Positions 45,593-54,329 of a DNA stretch of 64,000 nucleotides are shown piece after piece; within the stretch, counting starts at the first letter, position 1; every line of letters begins with the position of its first letter. Source of the DNA: Chitinophaga pinensis (GTDB taxonomy: Bacteria; Bacteroidota; Bacteroidia; Chitinophagales; Chitinophagaceae). Position numbers and translations under genes: made by a program. The DNA lies in NCBI GenBank assembly GCA_902167325.1, contig LR632930.1, forward strand, positions 3,100,001 through 3,164,000, read 5' to 3'. A model generated the notes under the pieces. The model saw only the letters and a list, made by a program, of their open reading frames with translations, was not told where the DNA came from and did no database searches.

Positions 45593-45633
45593 CAAATGTA
45601 AAAACCCGCTCATAGAGCGGGTTTTTACATTTG
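45593..45633. terminator. Strong bidirectional terminator at the end of the giant-protein operon
   Basis: A perfect 18-bp inverted repeat with a 5-base loop (CATAG): the left arm begins at 45593 and the right arm ends at 45633. The GC-rich core ACCCGCT / AGCGGGT is flanked by A and T runs, so each strand shows a hairpin followed by TTTTT. It lies 11 bases after the stop of the last operon gene. Confidence 0.9.
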
Positions 45634-45644
45634 CGGGTCCGGAA

Positions 45645-46685
45645 CTAACTTTTTAGCTGAAACGGCACACTGCCTACGATCATGAGCTTCTTGATAGGGA
45701 CGCCTTGTCCCTTGCTGATGATCTCTTCCGGAGATGCATAGAAGTTTACATCTGCCAGGTGTTGGGGTGCTACCTGTTTTACATGCTCGATAAAATCTGT
45801 CCCGGTTCCCATGGTACCAACGATAGGAATGATATTGGCGCCATCCGGGGGATTTGTATCGCCCTTGTAATATTTAAAAGTGATGGTGGAATCAAAATCA
45901 TCCGGCCAGCGTACCTGTACCGTAGGTGCATAGTTGGGCGTCGGGATGGGCTGCTTGGGGAAGATGATGGTATTGGCTGCATCCGGCCCGGGAACGGAGA
46001 ATTCAATAAAGCCATCCGTGGGCAGGTTCTGGCATTGAATGCCGATATTCAGCAATCCGCCCTGTTCAGCGCCATATATGGTCGCATAATTTTCGATGGT
46101 AGGCTGGGTAGCATCTACTTCCGTGGTGTTTTTCCAGCCCACGTTTGGATGCGAGAGGATGAAGGTAGCCATATCGTTTACAGTGCCAATGCCGTACAGG
46201 TCTGGTGGTTCCAGCTGGTCATCACCGTTTTTTACCCACGCCACGAGGCAGTAGTGGTTGTTTTCTCTGGGAGGCTTCCATTTAAAAGGTTCAATGGTGG
46301 CTGCCAGCCCCTGTGCCTGCGCTACCACCTGGGCAGCATTGATCGGCACGTTGGTGCCTTCGGTATGCATGATGGTATCCATCTTCCAGTTCTGCGGCCA
46401 TAACACAATGCTCGTATCCACATAATACAGGTAGATGGTTGATGTGATAGCTGTCGACTCCGTATTGATGCCGCGGGCGTATACGAAGTTCGTTTGCAAC
46501 GGCGTCTGGTTATCGCCGTCGGGCAGGCCCTGGTTGTAATTGTTCATGTCCAGCAGCGACTGCGGGTTTTGCAACGGTACCGTACCGGAAATACAAATGT
46601 CGGGCGATTGCGTCCAGCTGGGGCCTTTTGCATTATCGGGCGTTTCACCCACATAGTCCCTGATAAATAGTCCTTGGTATGCCAT
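45645..46685 (-). CDS. Protein of unknown function, last gene of the giant-protein operon
   Basis: 346 aa, no signal peptide or membrane helix. The sequence is beta-rich with many Asn, Pro and Trp (AYQGLFIRDYVGETPDNAKG, IYLYYVDTSIVLWPQNWKMD, HYCLVAWVKNGDD). The middle resembles an immunoglobulin-like or jelly-roll strand pattern, and the end is FIEHVKQVAPQHLADVNFYA. No family is recognised. It starts 17 bases after the propeller gene and precedes the terminator. It probably belongs structurally with the other proteins of this operon. Confidence 0.7.
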   Translation of the reverse strand: MAYQGLFIRDYVGETPDNAKGPSWTQSPDICISGTVPLQNPQSLLDMNNYNQGLPDGDNQTPLQTNFVYARGINTESTAITSTIYLYYVDTSIVLWPQNWKMDTIMHTEGTNVPINAAQVVAQAQGLAATIEPFKWKPPRENNHYCLVAWVKNGDDQLEPPDLYGIGTVNDMATFILSHPNVGWKNTTEVDATQPTIENYATIYGAEQGGLLNIGIQCQNLPTDGFIEFSVPGPDAANTIIFPKQPIPTPNYAPTVQVRWPDDFDSTITFKYYKGDTNPPDGANIIPIVGTMGTGTDFIEHVKQVAPQHLADVNFYASPEEIISKGQGVPIKKLMIVGSVPFQLKS

Positions 46686-46702
46686 AGGAATGTTTTAAGA
46701 GA

Positions 46703-49700
46703 TTAGGAATTGATTTGAAATACTTGCGCAATATTGTTGCTGTTTAAGCATGCAAAGTAAATGGAAGATGCATCCGGCAACATGGTAATGCCTACGGGGT
46801 AGCGGATGTTACGTTCCCAGGTGAGCGTTTGCAGGATACGGAGAGAGCTGGTGCTCACTACCCGTACACCGGTAATATCGGCATCCGTGATGAACAGCCG
46901 GGTGCCGTCCGGGGAGATGCACAACCGCTGCAGGTTGATCAGCGCGCCATAGGAAGCAGGGTAATTGTATTCCTTCATCTCCTGTTTGGTGATATCTATC
47001 ACTGAAAAACTGGTCACCAGGTTAGTTTGCGCCAGTATGTACAGTGTTCCGTTGTCTGGCGATACCACCATGGATTTAGCGATGCTGTTGATCGTATATA
47101 CCTTCGCATCCGGCTGATATGTGCCGCTTTCGTCCCTGTTAATCGTATAGATCTTGCCGGCAAACGCATCCAGCACAAAAACCGCCGCCGCATCCGGCGT
47201 ATTGGCCAGCAGGATGGTGTTGGATTTTATGGTAGATACGAACAGGTCATTCTGTGAAATGACCGTATAGATGTTTGAATTGATATCACATGCATAGGTC
47301 ACCAGCGTATGTTGCCCGGTAGGTTCTTTTACGACAAGGAACATGTGATCGCCGCTGGCAGACATGCTGATATTGATCGGTTGCCGCGCCACGCCTCCTG
47401 CCCCGGCAGGGATGGGGATCTTCAGCTGAGAGGCAAATGTGGTGGCATCCAGAACCTCCACATTATCGTCGCTGCCGGCGATGAGGAACATCTTTTTCAC
47501 CGGCACCTGCGGGGAAAATACACAGCCAATAACATCGGTGGTATTCAGTTTGTTGACTACTGCGCCGGTGGCCACATTGTAGACATATAACCCTTTGGAA
47601 TAGGTGCCATTTCCCATCGTGATGAGCGCATTGTGCCAGGTTACGACAGATTTATTGTCGTTACTGATCACGATGTCTGTGGGCAGCTTGCCTACATCCA
47701 CGGGGGAGTTTTGCATCTGGTAATTGGTGAGTTTGATCACCGTCAGCGATTTGTCGGTATTGCTGGCGGCAAATACCATGGCATCGTCGAGCGACAATGA
47801 AATACCCGCCGGATTGCTGACCGTGGGTATCGCCGCTTCCAGGATCTTTACGTTAGAAACCCCGGCGCCACAGCTCACCAGCGTTACGGTGTTACTGCCA
47901 TTGTTGGTAACAAAGGCATACGCCCGGCTGGTATCCGTATCAATGCTCATTGGCGCGTTGCCAAGGGGTAATTCCTGCCGGGCAGAGGAGCCGCGGTCGT
48001 CGTGATGTACTGCAATGAGTTTATTACTCCCTTTACAGACAACGAGGAGCGTATCTCCTGTAGGGTCGCCTACTGCCACATCCACCGGCTGCGAATCGAG
48101 GTTGTCGATATTACGGATGAAATTGAAACTGTCGTTCAGTGAGCTATAACCCACTACAGATACGTTGTTGGAGTCGGTATTGGCGATATATACCAATGCC
48201 CCGGTGGGATCGGTTGCCAGTCCGCCGGCATTCAGCCCTACCGGTACGTCATTCTTCACGGAAAAGACGGTATCGCTCAGCTTCTCGAGAACGATCAGGT
48301 GCCCCTGATGGTCCTGTGGATTGTTGCAGGTTACGAAAACATAGTCTTCGTCCGGCCCTACTGCTATGTGTGAAGGCACATTGTCCAGCGGTACGGTGCA
48401 AACGATACTGAACGAGTAAGAAGAAGTGCTGTCATCATATGTTACGCCAATCACGGTCAGCGTTCCATTATCTTCCGCAGAGAAGAGGTATTTGCCATTG
48501 GTGGAAAACAGCAGGTCTACCGGCTTGCCACCTACCGGGATGGCGTTGGTGTAACGGTCGTAGGTGAGTGAGTTGAGGATTTCCACGCAGTTGGCCGATT
48601 GATTGAGTGCTGCTACGAATTGCGCATCCGGCGAGGCTACCACCTGTTTCGGAATAAAATCGATTTCCGCGTTCTTTGGCTCCTGATCAAACGCCTGAAT
48701 CAGCACACTCCGCTGCAGCTCGTATAGTTTAGCCGTATTTTTCGGGACGATAGACCACATGCCCGGAGCTTTCACCGATTTATAGAGTGTGCCTGATTTA
48801 TCCACCGGCTCTTTCGTATTGTCCCGTACATTGACGAGGTACACCGGCTCATTGGTATCCACATCCCAATAGAATTTCACATCGTGTGGGAAGTCTTTTT
48901 TATAAATAGCAGTAGGCGTTGCTACAAAGGAATTGATTTCCGGCAGCACATTCGCTGTCACGGTTTTCATCACCGTATTGCCGGGTCCGCCGGCACCATT
49001 GGCCACCAGTGTGATATCGGTGGTTTCCGTCAGCAGGGCTTTGTAGGATGTTACCTTGGTCACGTCTTCATAAAACGGCATCAGCGTCAGCAATTTGAAG
49101 TTTTTGGCTGTCCAGCTGATGGTCACTTCGGCCACACCGTTTTGAACGATGGCGGGGTTGGGGGATACCGTTACATCGTCTACCGCCACGTGGGGTATTT
49201 TGTTCAGGACGATGTAGTAGGATCCGTCGTTGTATCCGGGCACGTCCTGGTATTGCACGAACATGAGGGTAGGTCCCGGTTCGAAGGTGGTCACGATCTG
49301 GTCGATATCGATCTGTACCACTGATTTGGCGCCGGTGCCGATGATGGGCTGGTTGTCTGGTGGTACCAGCAGCCAGCAGGGGTTTTGCTGGTCGGCGTTT
49401 TGGGTGATCACCCAGTCGCTTGCGTTTTGACCCTGCTTTACTTTTATTTTTGCGGCCGATGCGGGAGTGGTTAACGCCCCATATCCCGGCCAGTCGGCAG
49501 CATACACGAATGATACGGTGAACACCGTTTTGGGTCCGGCTTTTACCACCGCAGGGGTAGACCCTGGTTTGAATACGAAAGCGATACTGTTCATCACGGG
49601 GTCGTACCCGTCGATGCTGTTAAAGATGTCACTGGCGGAATTGAGTTCGCAGCCGATGGCAGTATTCAGGTCTTTGAATCCGCCGGGGGCGTTTTGCAGC

Positions 49701-50233
49701 AATACTTTAAAGAAAGAAACCTGGGGCAGCCTTCCGCTGGAGGCCGGGGGCACCCGGAAGCTGCTGACGTTGAGGCTGGCATTGGGTGATGCGGGCGGGT
49801 TGCTCATTATTAACCCGTTGATCTCAATCTGGATTGTATCTCCTGTGCCGCTGCCCAGCGTAATTTTTTCCGTGGGCGTCATACAGATCTGATTGTTATC
49901 CGGGTACAGTTGGAATTGCCAGCCCGTTGCGGAACAGGTTAGTGCGCTAAATTCCGCGGGTGTGAGCTGCAGTGCGGTGAGGTCCAGATAGAGGATGGAG
50001 CCGGTGGCAGTAGGGGCATCGCTTTTGGGGACAAGCACGCCCGGCGAAAAGGTGCCCACGCCGGTATTGAGGGTAATATCCAGCGTCAGTTTGTTAACGG
50101 TCGGGTCGGTCGTAATGTAAATCGTATTGGCGGCCGAGGGGTTCCCCATCTCGTAAGACAGCTGTGGCAATGGGTTTTGTAGCGTATCTGGTTCATGTGA
50201 CAGCTGCGGCAATTTGCTTACTAGTGTTTCCAT
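46703..50233 (-). CDS. Giant protein with Ig-like domains and a YVTN-type beta-propeller
   Basis: 1176 aa, no signal peptide. About 1-340 is beta-rich and unassigned (TIYITTDPTVNKLTLDITLN); 340-520 looks like two Ig-like or FnIII domains (VSPNPAIVQNGVAEVTISWT, INSFVATPTAIYKKDFPHDV). From about 530 to the end there are repeated YVTN/lactonase-type blades: PDAQFVAALNQSANCVEILN, GALVYIANTDSNNVSVVGYS, RAYAFVTNNGSNTVTLVSC, DAMVFAASNTDKSLTVIKL. Six hundred and fifty residues suit a large or double propeller. Such domains in other bacteria bind proteins or ligands. The next gene upstream is 31 bases away. Confidence 0.8.
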   Translation of the reverse strand: METLVSKLPQLSHEPDTLQNPLPQLSYEMGNPSAANTIYITTDPTVNKLTLDITLNTGVGTFSPGVLVPKSDAPTATGSILYLDLTALQLTPAEFSALTCSATGWQFQLYPDNNQICMTPTEKITLGSGTGDTIQIEINGLIMSNPPASPNASLNVSSFRVPPASSGRLPQVSFFKVLLQNAPGGFKDLNTAIGCELNSASDIFNSIDGYDPVMNSIAFVFKPGSTPAVVKAGPKTVFTVSFVYAADWPGYGALTTPASAAKIKVKQGQNASDWVITQNADQQNPCWLLVPPDNQPIIGTGAKSVVQIDIDQIVTTFEPGPTLMFVQYQDVPGYNDGSYYIVLNKIPHVAVDDVTVSPNPAIVQNGVAEVTISWTAKNFKLLTLMPFYEDVTKVTSYKALLTETTDITLVANGAGGPGNTVMKTVTANVLPEINSFVATPTAIYKKDFPHDVKFYWDVDTNEPVYLVNVRDNTKEPVDKSGTLYKSVKAPGMWSIVPKNTAKLYELQRSVLIQAFDQEPKNAEIDFIPKQVVASPDAQFVAALNQSANCVEILNSLTYDRYTNAIPVGGKPVDLLFSTNGKYLFSAEDNGTLTVIGVTYDDSTSSYSFSIVCTVPLDNVPSHIAVGPDEDYVFVTCNNPQDHQGHLIVLEKLSDTVFSVKNDVPVGLNAGGLATDPTGALVYIANTDSNNVSVVGYSSLNDSFNFIRNIDNLDSQPVDVAVGDPTGDTLLVVCKGSNKLIAVHHDDRGSSARQELPLGNAPMSIDTDTSRAYAFVTNNGSNTVTLVSCGAGVSNVKILEAAIPTVSNPAGISLSLDDAMVFAASNTDKSLTVIKLTNYQMQNSPVDVGKLPTDIVISNDNKSVVTWHNALITMGNGTYSKGLYVYNVATGAVVNKLNTTDVIGCVFSPQVPVKKMFLIAGSDDNVEVLDATTFASQLKIPIPAGAGGVARQPINISMSASGDHMFLVVKEPTGQHTLVTYACDINSNIYTVISQNDLFVSTIKSNTILLANTPDAAAVFVLDAFAGKIYTINRDESGTYQPDAKVYTINSIAKSMVVSPDNGTLYILAQTNLVTSFSVIDITKQEMKEYNYPASYGALINLQRLCISPDGTRLFITDADITGVRVVSTSSLRILQTLTWERNIRYPVGITMLPDASSIYFACLNSNNIAQVFQINS

Positions 50234-50264
50234 GTGTGTGTGTTAAACTGTTTTGAAATATTGT

Positions 50265-53200
50265 TTACTGGATGATGGATAGGAAGGATGCATCGGTACC
50301 GTTATTCACGCCGGTTACATCCATATAGTCGACATACACCTGTACCTGTCCGCTGTTGGCAGCTACAAATGCTTTGGTAATGCTGAAAGGAATTTCTTCA
50401 CCGGGAGCCAGTGTTACTTCTGCCGCGGGCGTGCAGGCCCAGTAGTTGCCGTATTGCAGATTGTTCATGCATTTGAACGTCCAGCCTTCGCGGGTTATCA
50501 CTACGTTGGGCACTTTATCGTCGCTGATCAGTTTGCCAAAGTGGATGTAGAACACAGCGCCGGTATTAGGATCGCCTTCGGGTAACAGCTGGCCGGGTTT
50601 GCAGGTAAGGTCGGTGGGTTTGCGGTTTTTCACCGTTAAGGTGAAGTCGTTATCCTTACCGGGCACGGCTGCGGGTTGCCCCAGTGTGTTTAGTATCACA
50701 AAACTGAGCAGTTGCGGGTTCAATCGCAGCCAGCCTTCCCGGATGGCCTGTGGTGTGTATGCGGCAATGGCCTGACTGGTGGTGAAGCTGATATCCGGCA
50801 CCGTGGCCCATACAGGTTTATTGGCTACGAGGGTTTCTTCCACCCAGCTCCATTGATAGCCTTCTTCTGCGGGGAGCGGCAGGTTAAACCCCGTTACGCC
50901 CTGCAGTACGGGCGTGGTGAGGAAGGTCATCTCAAGGGTACTGACGATGTCGGTATATTCATCGGGTGGTATCTGTATGTTCATCACCGGCTGGATGCCG
51001 CTGGTGGCATAAATGGCCGCACGCGGGTCTACCAGCATCAATACTTTCACGGCGTCCTGCATGAGGTCAGCAGGATCGGGGGCATCCACTTTAGGGGATA
51101 CGTTTACCATCAGGTTGGTGGCCGCCGGCTTTACGACGCCGTTTGTGCCTGTTGCAGCTTCGGAGTAGAATGACGAGAAGTCATACCCGTCTTTACCCTG
51201 TTTGAAATAACCGATAAGCCCGTCATCAATCTTGTCGAGGTCGCCCAGTATTACGGGGAACTGTACGCCGGTGAAATTGTTATCCTCCGGCTCCAGTGCA
51301 TACCAGCTTTGATTGAGGGCAGGGCCGCCCGCGGCTTCCAGTCGCAGCATGGCCTGTGTAACTGCTACCGGCCGGCCAATCAGCACCGCCAGATCATTGT
51401 TTTGGGCGTAGTTGGAGGGGTTTACGAAATTATGCATCGAGTCTACCGCCGTCCAGAAATCGAGGAAGAAAGCCGGCGTGCCGGACATGAGATGTTGGGC
51501 GAATGCCGCAAGAACCGAATTCTGGTAGGCAAAAACGGCGGATAAAGACTGGTTGATGGTTTTGTTGTCGCCCGGGGCAGACTGCCATAGAATGGTGGTA
51601 TGGTCGCCATCCAGGTACATGGTGCCAAGGGCGTGCCCCTGCTGATCGTAAAAGAACAGACTGGCATCGAGGTGATTGGGCATTATCCAGCCGCATATTG
51701 GCGTGGTAGCGGGGTGCAGCGTCATTTCCTGCGCCTCGATGCTATCGGTGGCCGATAACCACCGGAATATCAGCCGCGTTGGCTGGGAGATCCGTGGCGG
51801 TAAGAAAGCAGTTTCAGGGATCTGCTTGTCTTTGTACCAGCTGATCATGGAGGAGGCATAACATTGCTCCTTGATCTGTATTTCCCGCTTGTTACCGTAA
51901 ACATCTACCGCGGTGAGTCTTGTATTCAGATATCCGGCACGGATGGGGTTGAAAAATCCATTCGGTTCCGGCGATACGCTATAGGAATCTCCCACAATAT
52001 CGTTTACACTTTCGGTGAGGGGTGAGTATGGATTATTGTCCGGCACTTTGATGTTCAGCTGCAGGTCCTGGTCCTGCATGAGCAGCGAATTGCCGAATCC
52101 GTTGATGGAGAATGAAACGTACTGGCCGGTTCCCAGATCGTCGAGGATCGTTTGCAGGGTATTGTCGGTATGATCTTCGAGGTATTCCGCCAGTTGTTTG
52201 GCAAAGCTGTCGGCCGCGCTGAGCGTAAGGATGGCCGAGCCGCTGTATCCTTCTTTGTTGTGCGCGATGATCTGTGTAGGATCAGCCGGACCTTTGTAAG
52301 TGATAAACCCGCCGGCGTTCTGATCTACATCATAGTTGTTGAAGAAGAAATTGTTGCTGTACTGTTGCAGCGCATCTCCTTTCTGCGTGGGCTGCAGGGG
52401 CGAAAAGTCCGCTTCCCAGATCACCATGATGGGGTTCCAGGGGTTACCATTCCACCAGTGAACTGCTTTCGCTGCCGGCAACATACCGGTAAATGCGTAG
52501 GTGGATTGAGGCAAACCGTCCAGCGCAGCCTGCAAACTATTCTGTAAAGTGGCAACAGCAATGCCAGATAAAACAGATACGATGTTCGTATTCAGTAAAC
52601 AACTTTCTTCCAGCAATTGATTGAGCAGGTCTGGTTGCGGCAATGTATTGGGGCCGGGCAGGCCGATGGTGTTAAACTGTGCTGCGGTAATGGTGATGTT
52701 GTTGACAACGATGGAATCCAGCAGCTGGTTGTTTATCCGGCAAACAAGGTATCCTTCGGCATCCAGCCCTCTGAGTCCAAAGCGCGCTGCGCCAATAAAT
52801 TCGGGAGCGGTGAGCAAAAGCACCGGTTCGTTCGGCTGCCAGTACCTGCTGGCAGGAGTTTCCTTTAATTCCAGTTGCGGTTTGATCCTTCGTTCCTCGT
52901 TCAGGGCGGCCAGCTGGTCGCCTACCAGTTTCAGTTGACTGTCCAGATCATCTTTCAGATCGGAGAGTGCAGGTTGGAGGGTGTCGTCATAAAAACCGAT
53001 CTGCATCCTGATCAGCGCGTCCAGTTCGTTCTTTGTGATGTCATCATCGGCTTTCATCAGCCGGTACCAGTTCGCAAACAACAGGCCCTTGAAATAGGCG
53101 TTGTAATCCGTATAGTAATCGTACTGCTGCTGATATTGGTTCAGCTGGTTCAGGGAATTGCCCAGTTGCAGCGGGAGGTTGGTGGCAGGTGTGTCGTTGC

Positions 53201-54326
53201 CGGGTTCGTTGATGTTATCGTCGTCAGGCTTTTGAACGATGAGGTAAACGCTGCCGGCGTCGGAAGGGTTGAACTGTTTGCCGTGCAGTAACTCCTGCAA
53301 CAACGCCAGCTGCCCTGCTTCCGGTTCCCGGAAGGTTGGGAGGATGCCCGTCTGGAAGGCATTCAGCAGATCTTCGAAGAAGTCGATATCCGGATGGAGT
53401 CTTTTTTTGAAATAGGCGGAAAATGCTTCCGACGGATTGTTACCGATGGTGACGGAGGCGGGGATAGGTCCCTGGTTAGGGCCGTCTACGATGTAGCTGG
53501 TTTTTACATCCCACGTAATAGCCTCGGTTAAGCCGCTGTAAAACGACCAGCCCGGCGTGGCGTCGCTGTCGTTGAACGTCCAGCCGTAGGAGGTTTGCAG
53601 CTGATCCTTCGTTTTGCCGCCGTATAGGGGGTCGTTAGCCGGCTGGCTGTACCAGCCGGTTAGCTGGTACATTATATCAACAGGGCCATCGATCTTATCC
53701 ATGTCGTCGAAAAAGCCGAAGATGTTCCGGGAGTTGGGATAGAAGGCTGCAAAGCAAGTATCACCATTGGCTACGGCGCTCAGTTCCTGGCCGGTGAGGT
53801 CTTTAAATTTATTGGCATCTGCAGGCTCTTTCCATTGAGGTGTGAACACGGTGGAAATACCGGTGTAGCGGTAGTTCTGTTCGTTGTCACTGATCGTTTT
53901 TACAGGCAGGGTAACCACGGCGTCGGCTGGTTTAACGCCGGCATCGTACAGCCCGTCACTTTCTATGATCCAGGTAGTTCGGGCGGGCACCCCTGCCGTG
54001 ATGATGATGCGGCTCAGCAGCCAGCGGTTGGGCGTAACGGCGAAATTGGTCTGGTTAGACGCGTTGTCGTAGTTGCCCCTCGTCAGTGCTTCCGGGAGCG
54101 CCCAGTGCAGGTGGATGCCTTTTTTCAGGGGATTCAGCGGCGCATCTGTCAACTTGCGGACCACGTTGGAACCCAGGAACGCATCGTAAATGCCAGTCTG
54201 GTTAATGAACGTGGTGGTGGCGCCCGCAAAGGTGCTGGTGCCATTGGCATCTTCCTGGTCTTTTATACCCACACAAAGTGCAGTGATATCCACCGGTACG
54301 ATCAATCCGTTATCAGCTTGGGGCAT
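50265..54326 (-). CDS. Giant protein of unknown function, 1353 aa
   Basis: No signal peptide. The N-terminus has IHLHWALPEALTRGNYDN, TPNRWLLSRIIIT and a beta-rich pattern; about 410-480 is predicted helical (LNQLNQYQQQYDYYTDYNAY, ALSDLKDDLDSQLKLVGDQL). Then come RYWQPNEPVLLLTAPEFIG and long beta regions, ending in a beta-sandwich-like VTLAPGEEIPFSITKAFVAA and VYVDYMDVTGVNNGTD. I know similar sequences only as uncharacterised proteins that sit beside DUF6603-type genes (from memory, not searched). It starts 3 bases after the 718-aa gene and is followed by the propeller gene. Confidence 0.7.
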   Translation of the reverse strand: MPQADNGLIVPVDITALCVGIKDQEDANGTSTFAGATTTFINQTGIYDAFLGSNVVRKLTDAPLNPLKKGIHLHWALPEALTRGNYDNASNQTNFAVTPNRWLLSRIIITAGVPARTTWIIESDGLYDAGVKPADAVVTLPVKTISDNEQNYRYTGISTVFTPQWKEPADANKFKDLTGQELSAVANGDTCFAAFYPNSRNIFGFFDDMDKIDGPVDIMYQLTGWYSQPANDPLYGGKTKDQLQTSYGWTFNDSDATPGWSFYSGLTEAITWDVKTSYIVDGPNQGPIPASVTIGNNPSEAFSAYFKKRLHPDIDFFEDLLNAFQTGILPTFREPEAGQLALLQELLHGKQFNPSDAGSVYLIVQKPDDDNINEPGNDTPATNLPLQLGNSLNQLNQYQQQYDYYTDYNAYFKGLLFANWYRLMKADDDITKNELDALIRMQIGFYDDTLQPALSDLKDDLDSQLKLVGDQLAALNEERRIKPQLELKETPASRYWQPNEPVLLLTAPEFIGAARFGLRGLDAEGYLVCRINNQLLDSIVVNNITITAAQFNTIGLPGPNTLPQPDLLNQLLEESCLLNTNIVSVLSGIAVATLQNSLQAALDGLPQSTYAFTGMLPAAKAVHWWNGNPWNPIMVIWEADFSPLQPTQKGDALQQYSNNFFFNNYDVDQNAGGFITYKGPADPTQIIAHNKEGYSGSAILTLSAADSFAKQLAEYLEDHTDNTLQTILDDLGTGQYVSFSINGFGNSLLMQDQDLQLNIKVPDNNPYSPLTESVNDIVGDSYSVSPEPNGFFNPIRAGYLNTRLTAVDVYGNKREIQIKEQCYASSMISWYKDKQIPETAFLPPRISQPTRLIFRWLSATDSIEAQEMTLHPATTPICGWIMPNHLDASLFFYDQQGHALGTMYLDGDHTTILWQSAPGDNKTINQSLSAVFAYQNSVLAAFAQHLMSGTPAFFLDFWTAVDSMHNFVNPSNYAQNNDLAVLIGRPVAVTQAMLRLEAAGGPALNQSWYALEPEDNNFTGVQFPVILGDLDKIDDGLIGYFKQGKDGYDFSSFYSEAATGTNGVVKPAATNLMVNVSPKVDAPDPADLMQDAVKVLMLVDPRAAIYATSGIQPVMNIQIPPDEYTDIVSTLEMTFLTTPVLQGVTGFNLPLPAEEGYQWSWVEETLVANKPVWATVPDISFTTSQAIAAYTPQAIREGWLRLNPQLLSFVILNTLGQPAAVPGKDNDFTLTVKNRKPTDLTCKPGQLLPEGDPNTGAVFYIHFGKLISDDKVPNVVITREGWTFKCMNNLQYGNYWACTPAAEVTLAPGEEIPFSITKAFVAANSGQVQVYVDYMDVTGVNNGTDASFLSIIQ

Positions 54327-54329
54327 ACG

